A stretch of 7,680 nucleotides of DNA from NCBI GenBank assembly GCA_023251275.1, contig JAHEZC010000111.1, forward strand, positions 1 through 7,680, written 5' to 3'. The translations under genes and the position numbers were made by a program. Shown here piece by piece: positions 1-7,035 of the stretch (the stretch's first letter is position 1; each line of letters begins with the position of its first letter). The notes beneath the pieces were generated by a model. That model was not told the origin of the DNA. It searched no databases and worked only from the letters and a program-made list of their open reading frames with translations. This stretch comes from Parafilimonas sp. Its GTDB lineage: Bacteria; Bacteroidota; Bacteroidia; Chitinophagales; Chitinophagaceae.

Positions 1-1061
1 GAAGCTTCATTAAAAAAACGAAGAATCGTATCGTAAGATTGAAATGGTGTGTGAAGAATAATATCGTTTTGCAATACATGTTCAAAAAGCGAATTATTCT
101 TTTCGTCAATTCTATACCTGACAGCCGGCCATTTCGGGTATGTAAGGTCAGCGCCCGCAGCAGGAAGTGAAGCAAAATCTTTAAGGTTATGATAAGTACC
201 TCCTTCCACAATACCGGCATTATTCAGATTCAAAACAATAATAAGAGTCTGAAGGCATCTTAAGGGAATACCCGGTTCATATAAAAAACGCGTAGCAAAA
301 CCGAGGTCACGCTTCATAATTTGCTTTTCAATTTTTTCAGCAATATCACCTTCGTATTCATCTTCCAGTTCAAGCTCCGAATCTCTTGTAACTTTGAAAC
401 TGTAGCATCCCGTTATTTTTGCATGCCGGAAAACTTTTTGGAGATTGCTTTTAATAATATCATCGAGGATAACAATATATTTTATGCCGTCAATTTCAAC
501 CGGCAAAAATCTTTCAAGGTTGTCAGTCGGAATATTAATGATGATGAATTCTTCTTTTTTGTTTTTTTCCTGTACGATAACGACGAAGTACAGTTTGTTA
601 TTTTCAGGAAAAAAATTGACGCCCGGGTTTACAGGGTATATCAATTGAAGAAAAGCAAGTACCTGCGTAAAAAAATATTCTGTTGTAATTTGCTGCACTG
701 CATCAGGCAATGGTTCATTGTATAATAAATGTATGCCGTACTGTTTCAACAGGGGAAGAATTTGCTGTTCAAATATTCCGCCAAACAGTTTCTGCTGCTG
801 CTGAATAATTTTTCGGGCGTTCTGCAGAATATCTGCATATTCATTTGATTTTTTTTTGCCGCCTTTTTGCTTATACAATTTTTCCAAAGCCATAATTGCC
901 GGCATACGCACTCTGTAAAATTCATCAAGGTTGGAAGAAAAGATTGAAAAGAATTTCAAACGCTCCAGCAGCGGAACATTTTCTTTTGCTGCTTCGTTTA
1001 ATACACGTTCATTAAACGAAAGCCAGCTCAGATCCCTGTTAAAGAAAGAATAGATTTGCAT
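1..1061 (-). CDS. ppk1: Polyphosphate kinase 1, N-terminal part (cut by window start)
   Basis: Polyphosphate kinase 1 reversibly transfers the gamma phosphate of ATP onto a growing polyphosphate chain, through a phosphohistidine intermediate. I translated the minus strand from the ATG at 1061-1059 and the frame stays open for 353 complete codons to the window edge. Residues 8-24 (NRDLSWLSFNERVLNEA) and 42-52 (SSNLDEFYRVR) are the hallmark N-terminal PPK1 motifs; N44 aligns with E. coli Asn45, an ATP-contacting residue. Visible residues cover the N domain, the head domain and, near residue 336 (HTPFQSY), the start of the first catalytic domain. The catalytic histidines would lie beyond the window. 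The start is well fixed: an in-frame TAA lies 18 nt upstream. No clear Shine-Dalgarno is present. The gene follows the HD-PycTM gene by 37 bp in the same direction, so co-transcription is likely (inference). No frameshift was found. Confidence 0.95.
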   Translation of the reverse strand, partial: MQIYSFFNRDLSWLSFNERVLNEAAKENVPLLERLKFFSIFSSNLDEFYRVRMPAIMALEKLYKQKGGKKKSNEYADILQNARKIIQQQQKLFGGIFEQQILPLLKQYGIHLLYNEPLPDAVQQITTEYFFTQVLAFLQLIYPVNPGVNFFPENNKLYFVVIVQEKNKKEEFIIINIPTDNLERFLPVEIDGIKYIVILDDIIKSNLQKVFRHAKITGCYSFKVTRDSELELEDEYEGDIAEKIEKQIMKRDLGFATRFLYEPGIPLRCLQTLIIVLNLNNAGIVEGGTYHNLKDFASLPAAGADLTYPKWPAVRYRIDEKNNSLFEHVLQNDIILHTPFQSYDTILRFFNEA

Positions 1062-1098
1062 GCGAATTGTTTGACATTAGTTGTATGGCATTCTATAC

Positions 1099-2340
1099 TT
1101 AGAATACTTTAGCGGGAATAAATAATGAAGCAATAATAAACCCAATTACTGAAGCGACTAATCCATACATGAAAACATTGTATGAAGCTCTCAGCATTCG
1201 ATACTTACGCCCCAATACCACTCCCTGCGCATACACATCACGTATAAGGCTTCCGTACAGGAATTCCCGGTCGTCCATCATCTGCAGCATTCCTGATGTG
1301 TAATCTTCGAGATTCATTTTGTAAAAATTACCGAAAAATAACAGGTTTACTTTTTTTTCAGCGATGTCGTTTTGGGAAAAGCGGCCTCCCGGAATAGTCG
1401 GCCTTGTAGCGAGTATGGAGAAAATAATAGTAGTAAGACTAACCGCCAATAAAAGTATTGCAGGAATTTGCAACTGCGGGTACTCCTTTAATTTTCGCAA
1501 TAAGACGCTCAACAGAACAGATATGATGATAGAATTTACCGAGATCATAATATGGGCTTTGCTGTCAGCCATATCACTTAAGCGCTGATGATTCCCCGAA
1601 CTTATCCGAAACATTGTTTCAATGCCTCTTTCAGGCCGGTCTGCTTTTTTCTTTTTCTCTTTTTGAGTCGTTGTATTTTCCCCGGTTTCTTCCAAATGTT
1701 CCTGTACTAAAGCAACTACCTTGTCATTTGTTTTTTCTTCTTTATTGTCTTTGACTTTTCTTTTTAATTTTTCAAGATTTTCTTTTTTCTTTTCATTAAG
1801 CAGGAGCTGGCAATAATCGGTGAAATAGTGGTGACTTTCGAGAAGCTCAATACTTTTTTTGCGCCATTCATCCTTGTTCATTTTGGTATTGTTCACAGCT
1901 TCATATTCTTTACGGATCAGTTTGCTTCTTTCAGTGAATTCATCTGTTCCCAAATGAAATAAATCTGCGTCGCATACTATTTCTGCAAAAAGGCTTTTGG
2001 GGGTTTGAGGCATCTTTGTGGCCAGGATACATTTCCTGATTGCATCAATCGTTTCCTGGTCAATACCTGTACCTTTCAAAAATGCTTCGGCAGATTGCGC
2101 ACCTGTTTCTTCATGATTGCTTACATTTTCATAATAACCTATATCATGAAACCAGGCAGCAGTCATTACAATAAAAAAATCCTTATCGTTTAGCTGATAA
2201 TGATTGGCGATCTGCCTTACAGCGGCTGCCACACTCTCCGTATGCTCACGATTATGATAGAAAAATTTTGTGTCGGAATGTGAATCAAAAAATGATGTCA
2301 GGTATTGCTGCACCTGGTCTAACATGGCCTGGTAGTTCAT
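1099..2340 (-). CDS. HD-domain phosphohydrolase fused to a PycTM-like (DUF5706) membrane effector domain
   Basis: This 413-residue protein has two parts. Residues 1-180 form an HD-superfamily metal-dependent phosphohydrolase: the YHNREHT motif (28-34, likely ligand H33), FHD (H65, D66), H76-E77 and CDAD (D124/D126) supply the usual metal ligands, so the domain looks catalytically competent. A charged Lys/Glu-rich linker follows (about 182-236). Residues 240-413 resemble the Pycsar effector family PycTM/DUF5706: an N-terminal helix with the ADSKAHI motif (258-264), transmembrane segments near 264-282, 290-311 and 388-409, and the RKYRMLRASYNVF stretch (378-390) before the last helix. PycTM proteins are membrane effectors that respond to cyclic pyrimidine nucleotides in anti-phage defence. 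The HD substrate cannot be read from sequence; nucleotide hydrolysis is a guess. No cyclase gene is nearby, and the gene lies between the ftsZ terminator and ppk1, so a housekeeping signalling role is as plausible as defence. The ATG at 2340 is the only good start; no Shine-Dalgarno is evident. Confidence 0.9.
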   Translation of the reverse strand: MNYQAMLDQVQQYLTSFFDSHSDTKFFYHNREHTESVAAAVRQIANHYQLNDKDFFIVMTAAWFHDIGYYENVSNHEETGAQSAEAFLKGTGIDQETIDAIRKCILATKMPQTPKSLFAEIVCDADLFHLGTDEFTERSKLIRKEYEAVNNTKMNKDEWRKKSIELLESHHYFTDYCQLLLNEKKKENLEKLKRKVKDNKEEKTNDKVVALVQEHLEETGENTTTQKEKKKKADRPERGIETMFRISSGNHQRLSDMADSKAHIMISVNSIIISVLLSVLLRKLKEYPQLQIPAILLLAVSLTTIIFSILATRPTIPGGRFSQNDIAEKKVNLLFFGNFYKMNLEDYTSGMLQMMDDREFLYGSLIRDVYAQGVVLGRKYRMLRASYNVFMYGLVASVIGFIIASLFIPAKVF

Positions 2341-2420
2341 AAATTCAGGTTTATAAGATTTAAATTTACGATTAAAAAACTTTGAAGGAGATTACAGAAA
2401 GATCAATTTTTTACTGAGGT

Positions 2421-2459
2421 AAAAATAAAAAACCTTTTATCATAAAAAGATAAAAGGTT
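2421..2459 (-). terminator. Rho-independent terminator after ftsZ
   Basis: Positions 2431-2441 (AACCTTTTATC) and 2449-2459 (GATAAAAGGTT) form a perfect 11-bp stem around a 7-nt loop. Read on the minus strand, the hairpin is followed at once by a U-rich run (complement of 2430-2421, nine U in ten). It starts 43 nt after the ftsZ stop codon. On the plus strand the stem is not followed by a T run, so it should act only on the ftsZ transcript. It separates the division genes from the HD-PycTM/ppk1 unit. Confidence 0.9.
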
Positions 2460-2502
2460 AATTCTCCCTGAAATGGGGGCATATTACAACAATCCTGCTA
2501 TT

Positions 2503-4362
2503 TCAATCGGGTTTCTTGCCATCGAGGAATGTATTGATTGTCGAAATTTCTCCCTGCTCATTTTCTTCCTTATTCACTGTATATTTACTATAAAAGCTTT
2601 CCACAGAAGCAAGGGTGTTGCCAAAAAGCTCCATATTTCTTCGTACATAAGCAGGCACGTTTTCAAATTCATTGTTTCCATCCGCTGCATTCATGTTAAA
2701 GGAAAGATTCCTCAGCTTGTGCAATCGTTCTGCTGCCCTGCGTCTTTGATCTTCTTCTTCGCATTGCGTCAAATCCCTTGATGAATAAGAGGTTGCATTT
2801 TCATCGCTATCAGATGACAAAGCTTCTTCTTTCATTACTAATTTGAATTCTATATTCTCATCCGGTTGTTCCTGCTTTGGTACCTGCTTTTGTTGTTCCT
2901 TTGGCTGAATGGTTTCAGCAGCCGGAGCTTGTTGTTGCCTGATTGTTTGCGGAGATTGCTTTGCAGCCAGGTTTTCCGCATAGATATTTGTCGGCCTGCT
3001 TAAATAACCTCCGGAAATCACAGGATTTTTTGCGACCGGTTTTTCTGTATATTGTAATACCGGCTGAACAAGTTCTTCTTTCACAGCCTGAGGAGATACG
3101 GCTTCAGGCATCGGCTCTGAGCTATCGGTTGATAATTCAAACCTCAAGACATAATTACTTTCTGCCGGCTGAGCTTCTTTTTTTGCGATTGGTTTTTCTT
3201 CATGCTCTGTGATTACCTGCATCTCAACGGATTCATTTTCTTCAACCAATGTGGGAGCAAACGGATCGCTTTCCTCAAAAAGCGTTCGCTGGTTATAAAG
3301 CTTTTTTTCTTCGCCGGCCACTCCAAGAGTCATCACAATTTTTTCTTCGCTGCGAACCGGCTGTTTTACTGATATTTCTTTTTTTGCAAACGGGTCTTTA
3401 TGATCAAAACCGGTTGCAATTAATGTAATGCTGATTTTTTTATCAAGCGTGTTATCATAACCCATTCCCACAAGAAAGTCTGTGTTTTCGCCTGCCTGCA
3501 TACGCAAATGATTGTTGATAATTTCGAGCTCATCCATAGTGCATTCATTTTCATCCTCTGCACTGTTGATATTGATAAGCACCCATTTTGCACCGCGTAT
3601 ATCGTTATCATTGAGCAATGGAGAGTTCAGCGCTTCCTCAATTGCCTTTTGGGCCCTGTTTTCGCCTTCTGCTGCGGAGCTGCCGAGAATAGCGACACCT
3701 CCATTTTTCATCACGGTGCAAACATCCGAAAAATCAACAATGATGTGTCCGCGGCTGTTGATAATATAGGTAATACATTTTGCTGCAGTTGCCAGTACAT
3801 TGTCTGCTTTGCCAAAAGCTTCTTTCATTTTCAAATTGCCGTATTGAATGCGCAGCTTGTCATTACTTAATACAAGGAGTGTATCAACATAAGGTTCCAG
3901 TTGTTTAATACCGGCCTCAGCCTGCTGATGGCGGCGCGGTCCTTCGAAGCCAAACGGCGTGGTAACGATTCCCACGGTGAGTATCTCCAATTCACGACAG
4001 ATCTTTGCAATAATGGGAGCGCCGCCTGTGCCGGTACCTCCGCCCATACCTGCCGTAATGAATGCCATCTTGGTATTTACTTCAAGAATACGTTTTATTT
4101 CTTCAAGACTTTCTTCAGTTGCCTGCTTGCCAACTTCTGGATTGGCCCCGGCGCCGAGGCCCTGTGTAAGATGCGGACCTAATTGTATTTTATTCGGCAC
4201 ACGGCTCTGCTCAAGGGCTTTTGAATCCGTATTGCAAATGATGAAATCAACGCCTTCTATCTGTTGCGCAAACATATAGTTCACTGCATTGCTGCCGCCG
4301 CCGCCTATACCAAGCACTTTGATGATGGATGATTTTTGTTTGGGCAGATCAAATTGAATCAT
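2503..4362 (-). CDS. ftsZ: Cell division GTPase FtsZ, long Bacteroidota form
   Basis: FtsZ is the tubulin-like GTPase that polymerises into the cytoplasmic Z-ring and recruits the divisome. The 619-residue product has the family motifs: GIGGGGSNAV (18-27), the tubulin signature GGGTGTG (107-113), FGFEGPRRHQQAEAGI (137-152), SNDKLR (166-171) and ATGFD at the end of the polymerisation domain (316-320). The T7 catalytic loop reads IIVDFSDV (207-214): D210 and D213 are kept, but the Asn expected at 208 is Ile (see findings). After about residue 330 comes a long Glu/Gln/Pro-rich linker, then a basic conserved block (RRRAAERLHKLRNLSF, 540-555), the FtsA-binding-type peptide VPAYVRRN (569-576) and a further 43 residues. 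An extended tail after that peptide is normal for Bacteroidota; total length is well above the roughly 380 residues of E. coli FtsZ. It follows ftsA by 100 bp and ends before a strong terminator. The start has no clear Shine-Dalgarno and is preceded by an A-rich stretch. Confidence 0.98.
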   Translation of the reverse strand: MIQFDLPKQKSSIIKVLGIGGGGSNAVNYMFAQQIEGVDFIICNTDSKALEQSRVPNKIQLGPHLTQGLGAGANPEVGKQATEESLEEIKRILEVNTKMAFITAGMGGGTGTGGAPIIAKICRELEILTVGIVTTPFGFEGPRRHQQAEAGIKQLEPYVDTLLVLSNDKLRIQYGNLKMKEAFGKADNVLATAAKCITYIINSRGHIIVDFSDVCTVMKNGGVAILGSSAAEGENRAQKAIEEALNSPLLNDNDIRGAKWVLININSAEDENECTMDELEIINNHLRMQAGENTDFLVGMGYDNTLDKKISITLIATGFDHKDPFAKKEISVKQPVRSEEKIVMTLGVAGEEKKLYNQRTLFEESDPFAPTLVEENESVEMQVITEHEEKPIAKKEAQPAESNYVLRFELSTDSSEPMPEAVSPQAVKEELVQPVLQYTEKPVAKNPVISGGYLSRPTNIYAENLAAKQSPQTIRQQQAPAAETIQPKEQQKQVPKQEQPDENIEFKLVMKEEALSSDSDENATSYSSRDLTQCEEEDQRRRAAERLHKLRNLSFNMNAADGNNEFENVPAYVRRNMELFGNTLASVESFYSKYTVNKEENEQGEISTINTFLDGKKPD

Positions 4363-4462
4363 AGTTTTAGAATTTAAGTTTAGTTAGTAAGTTTTTTTGT
4401 TTTGCCACTATAGTAAATAGCAGTGGTGAAAAAATATTTACATATTGTACCTGAAAAATTTC

Positions 4463-5842
4463 TCACTTTATTTCCTGGTCTCCTTCTTCTTTAAATAAAT
4501 CAATGATGCCATCTTTAAATTTATCCCAGAAGCTGCTTAACCCTTTTCTTTTTTTTACATCCACATCTTCCGGCTCCGGCATATTTTTCTCGCCATTTAC
4601 AGCAGGCCTGCCTTTCTTCAGGATGTCCGGCACATCTATTTTTTTGAATTTATTATCAAATTCTTTTCTCTTGTTTTCATAATCACTGTAGCCTTTTAAT
4701 ATTAATCCGATACAGGTTGCATACATCGGTTTTTTCAATTCATCAATATGGTTTGCTGCAAGATGCTCATTAGGGTAACCTATTCTTGCATTCAATCCTG
4801 TTACATATTCCGTAAGCTGAATCAAGTGCTTCAATTGCGAGCCGCCGCCTGTTAAAATGATTCCGCCATTAAGAGCGCGGCTGTCAAGCCCCACCTGTTT
4901 CAAATGATAAGTAACAAAATCAAGTATTTCACTCATCCTTGCCTGGATGATCGAAGCAAGGTTTTTCACCTGTATTTCTTTTGCAGGCATACCTTTCAGG
5001 CCGGGAATAGTTATGAAAGCATTTGACCTGGCTTCATCAGTCAATGCACTTCCAAACTGCACTTTCATGGCTTCTGCCTGGCTCCTCAATACACCGAGTC
5101 CCATACGAATATCACTGGATATATTTTCACCGCCGAAAGGGATCACTGCTGTATGTTTTAAAATACCTTCATAGAAAACAGCAAGATCACTCGTCCCGCC
5201 ACCGATGTCTAAAATGGCAACGCCCGCTTCCATATCTATATCGCTCATTACAGCGCTTGCCGATGCAAGCGGCTGCAGCACCAGGTCTTTTGTTTTTAAT
5301 CCGCTGCGTTCAACTGCCCGGTTGATGTTGCGGATTGCATTCCTGTCACCCGTAATTATGTGGAAGTTTGCACCCACTTTTACACCATTATAGCCAACGG
5401 GGTCTTTAATGTTCTGATAATTGTCCACATGAAAATCCTGTGGTATTACATCAATGATCTGATCGCCTGCAGGAATAAAAGTTTTGCGTTGATTCTCCAC
5501 AAGCTGATCAAGTTCCCAATGCTCAATTTCCACATCTGGATTCTGACGCACAATATCACCGCGTGTCTGGATGCTTTTTATGTGATGCCCGGCAACACCT
5601 ACATAAACTTCAGATATCTCAAGGTCAGGATTACTCTCATAGCAGTTTTGCAATGCCTGCTGAATGGCCTTAATGGTTTGGTCAATGTTCAGCACCTTTC
5701 CATGCTGAACGCCGGTGCTGCTGGCACGGCCAAAGCCTAAAATTTCCAGCTTGCTGTATTCATTTTTTCTTCCGGCAATGGCAGCGATCTTGGTAGTGCC
5801 GATGTCAAGTCCAACAATGATTGGCGCTTCATTCGGGTTCAT
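4463..5842 (-). CDS. ftsA: Cell division protein FtsA (actin-like Z-ring membrane tether)
   Basis: FtsA is an actin-fold ATPase that binds the FtsZ C-terminal peptide and anchors the Z-ring to the inner face of the cytoplasmic membrane. The 459-residue product shows the actin-family nucleotide motifs in order: phosphate-1 GLDIGTTKIAA (11-21), phosphate-2 ILDIGGGTSDLAV (210-222) and the adenosine motif ILTGGGSQL (329-337). The segment between roughly 85 and 165 corresponds to the FtsA-specific 1C subdomain. The C-terminus carries a variable charged linker (about 385-433) and an amphipathic helix, LSSFWDKFKDGIIDLFKEE (435-453), expected to be the membrane-targeting sequence. It lies 176 bp after ftsQ and 100 bp before ftsZ. 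The ATG at 5842 places the phosphate-1 loop at the usual distance from the N-terminus. Nothing appears broken or missing. Confidence 0.97.
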   Translation of the reverse strand: MNPNEAPIIVGLDIGTTKIAAIAGRKNEYSKLEILGFGRASSTGVQHGKVLNIDQTIKAIQQALQNCYESNPDLEISEVYVGVAGHHIKSIQTRGDIVRQNPDVEIEHWELDQLVENQRKTFIPAGDQIIDVIPQDFHVDNYQNIKDPVGYNGVKVGANFHIITGDRNAIRNINRAVERSGLKTKDLVLQPLASASAVMSDIDMEAGVAILDIGGGTSDLAVFYEGILKHTAVIPFGGENISSDIRMGLGVLRSQAEAMKVQFGSALTDEARSNAFITIPGLKGMPAKEIQVKNLASIIQARMSEILDFVTYHLKQVGLDSRALNGGIILTGGGSQLKHLIQLTEYVTGLNARIGYPNEHLAANHIDELKKPMYATCIGLILKGYSDYENKRKEFDNKFKKIDVPDILKKGRPAVNGEKNMPEPEDVDVKKRKGLSSFWDKFKDGIIDLFKEEGDQEIK

Positions 5843-6018
5843 AGATATGTGTTTTAATTGTGTGTGTATGCATGAAAATTGTGATGTTCATAATTATTGT
5901 GAATAGCTTTGGATTATATTTTATATTGATGCCGTTGATTGCCGGTATTTATTTTTTAAAATCTTATTCATTCGCCAATTCTTCATTTCAAATTCATGCA
6001 ACCTGCTTCATCTTTTAT
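5843..6018. other. A+T-rich spacer between ftsQ and ftsA
   Basis: This 176-bp gap is large for a dcw cluster, where neighbouring genes often overlap. It holds no coding frame resembling a protein I recognise and no terminator hairpin. On the minus strand a TTTG (complement of 5992-5989) lies 22 bp before TAAGATTT (complement of 5966-5959), a poor match to the Bacteroidota -33 TTTG / -7 TAnnTTTG promoter. An ftsA-proximal promoter is therefore possible but not shown. Confidence 0.3.
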
Positions 6019-7035
6019 TTAATTTTTTCCCGCCGGTTTCTTCATTACAGCCTTGGGTTGTTGCTGAACTTTCTTTCCCGGTGATTTCAAAGCCGGCAAC
6101 ATCTGCTTTTTCCCGCCCGTTTTTTTCGTGTTCGCTTTTTTTGTATTCACCGTTTTCACAGCCACAGGCTTTTGTTTCGGCAAATTACCTGTACTGTCTT
6201 TTTTTACAACATTCAAAGCAGTTGCATTATTCACAAAATCTGCACTCTTATATGTTGTATCTGCTGCATACTTTGCTGCACCTTTTCTCGTCGCGACAAC
6301 CTGATCCTTATACTGCACATCAATCTTTTCATATTTTTCAAATCCTGTTTTACTCCACACCTGCCTGTAAAAAGCAAGGAGCTTTGAAAATTTTTCGTCC
6401 AGGTTATCGGCATCTCCCAACTCAATTACCTGGTTGCCCATTACAGGTATTAATTCAAAAGAACTGTGAGATGTTACGTCAACCTGCGCCACCTGTGCCA
6501 TCCAGAAACTATCCCGCTGAATGTATTGTGCAATCTTTTTTATCTCTTTCAATACCATGCTATCCGGTGCAGATAATATTTTTTTATCTGAAGGGAAAGA
6601 GGTAAATACCGGCACTGCTGCATTTATACCAATGCAGACCGGTAAGTGAATCAGGTTACTATCAATATAAAATGTATTGCCCTGCATCGTAAATATTCTT
6701 GCAACCGGCTCACGCTCTTCTATTTTTGCATGCAGCACCTGGTTATTATCAAAGAACAATTCGGCGACACTCACCCAGGGATTTTTTTTTAACTCTTCTT
6801 CGGCCTTTCTCAAATTGATGGCTGCTAATTCCGCATTTTTAACCGCACCGGAATTTTGCAATACCTGCATTACATCTTCTTCCTTAACAAAGGGCTGATC
6901 ATTGACAGCGCTGATAGTAACCTTTACGTCACTGCAGATTTTATGTTCTTTCTTTTGCATGGCAGCAATAAGAAGCCACACACAGGCAAGGCTCAATATG
7001 CCCCATACAAATGTTATGACTCGCTTTCTCCACAT
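6019..7035 (-). CDS. ftsQ: Cell division protein FtsQ with lysine-rich C-terminal tail
   Basis: FtsQ is a bitopic membrane protein whose periplasmic part links FtsL/FtsB to the rest of the divisome. The 338-residue product has a short basic cytoplasmic start (MWRKR), one transmembrane helix (about 7-26), a POTRA-like segment (about 35-108, including NPWVSVAELFFDNNQVLHAKIEEREPVA in outline) and a beta domain ending with YEKIDVQYKDQVVATRKG (235-252), which matches the usual end of the FtsQ core. Beyond it is an 86-residue extension; residues 281-338 hold 16 Lys, no Arg and no acidic residue. The identification rests on this layout and on the position between murC and ftsA, since FtsQ sequences diverge strongly. 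Its ATG lies inside murC with a 22-bp overlap, suggesting translational coupling. No strong Shine-Dalgarno is seen. The tail is in frame with the core, with no sign of a frameshift. Confidence 0.92.
   Translation of the reverse strand: MWRKRVITFVWGILSLACVWLLIAAMQKKEHKICSDVKVTISAVNDQPFVKEEDVMQVLQNSGAVKNAELAAINLRKAEEELKKNPWVSVAELFFDNNQVLHAKIEEREPVARIFTMQGNTFYIDSNLIHLPVCIGINAAVPVFTSFPSDKKILSAPDSMVLKEIKKIAQYIQRDSFWMAQVAQVDVTSHSSFELIPVMGNQVIELGDADNLDEKFSKLLAFYRQVWSKTGFEKYEKIDVQYKDQVVATRKGAAKYAADTTYKSADFVNNATALNVVKKDSTGNLPKQKPVAVKTVNTKKANTKKTGGKKQMLPALKSPGKKVQQQPKAVMKKPAGKN
7014..7035 (-). other. murC/ftsQ coding overlap
   Basis: The ftsQ ATG (7035-7033) lies 22 bp before the end of the murC TAA (7016-7014), in a different frame. 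Ribosomes finishing murC would be close to the ftsQ start, so translational coupling is likely (inference). Confidence 0.85.

Noticed and set aside
321..928. Open frames on both strands inside 321-928, including a 134-codon plus-strand frame and a 60-codon minus-strand frame
   Set aside because: They lie within ppk1, whose frame is continuous and carries clear family motifs; the alternative products are low-complexity and resemble nothing known.
1099..2340. A complete Pycsar defence operon
   Set aside because: Only an effector-like domain is visible; no cyclase gene exists in the window, and the flanking genes are core housekeeping genes.
2361..2368. Palindromic TAAATTTA about 30 bp upstream of the HD-PycTM start as a promoter -7 element
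   Set aside because: It differs from TAnnTTTG at the last base and no TTTG lies at the expected distance upstream; a promoter must exist in 2341-2420 but I cannot place it.
3508..4279. Several plus-strand open frames of 85-120 codons opposite ftsZ
   Set aside because: They are antisense to the conserved GTPase domain and their products show no recognisable domain; long antisense frames are expected opposite a well-conserved gene.
4405..4426. Hairpin between ftsA and ftsZ as an intrinsic terminator
   Set aside because: On the minus strand the stem is only 5 bp and is followed by an A-rich, not a U-rich, run.
6081..6605. A 174-codon plus-strand frame opposite ftsQ
   Set aside because: The product is a Ser/Leu/Phe/Pro-rich low-complexity sequence created by the complement of Lys-rich FtsQ codons; no start signal or domain supports it.
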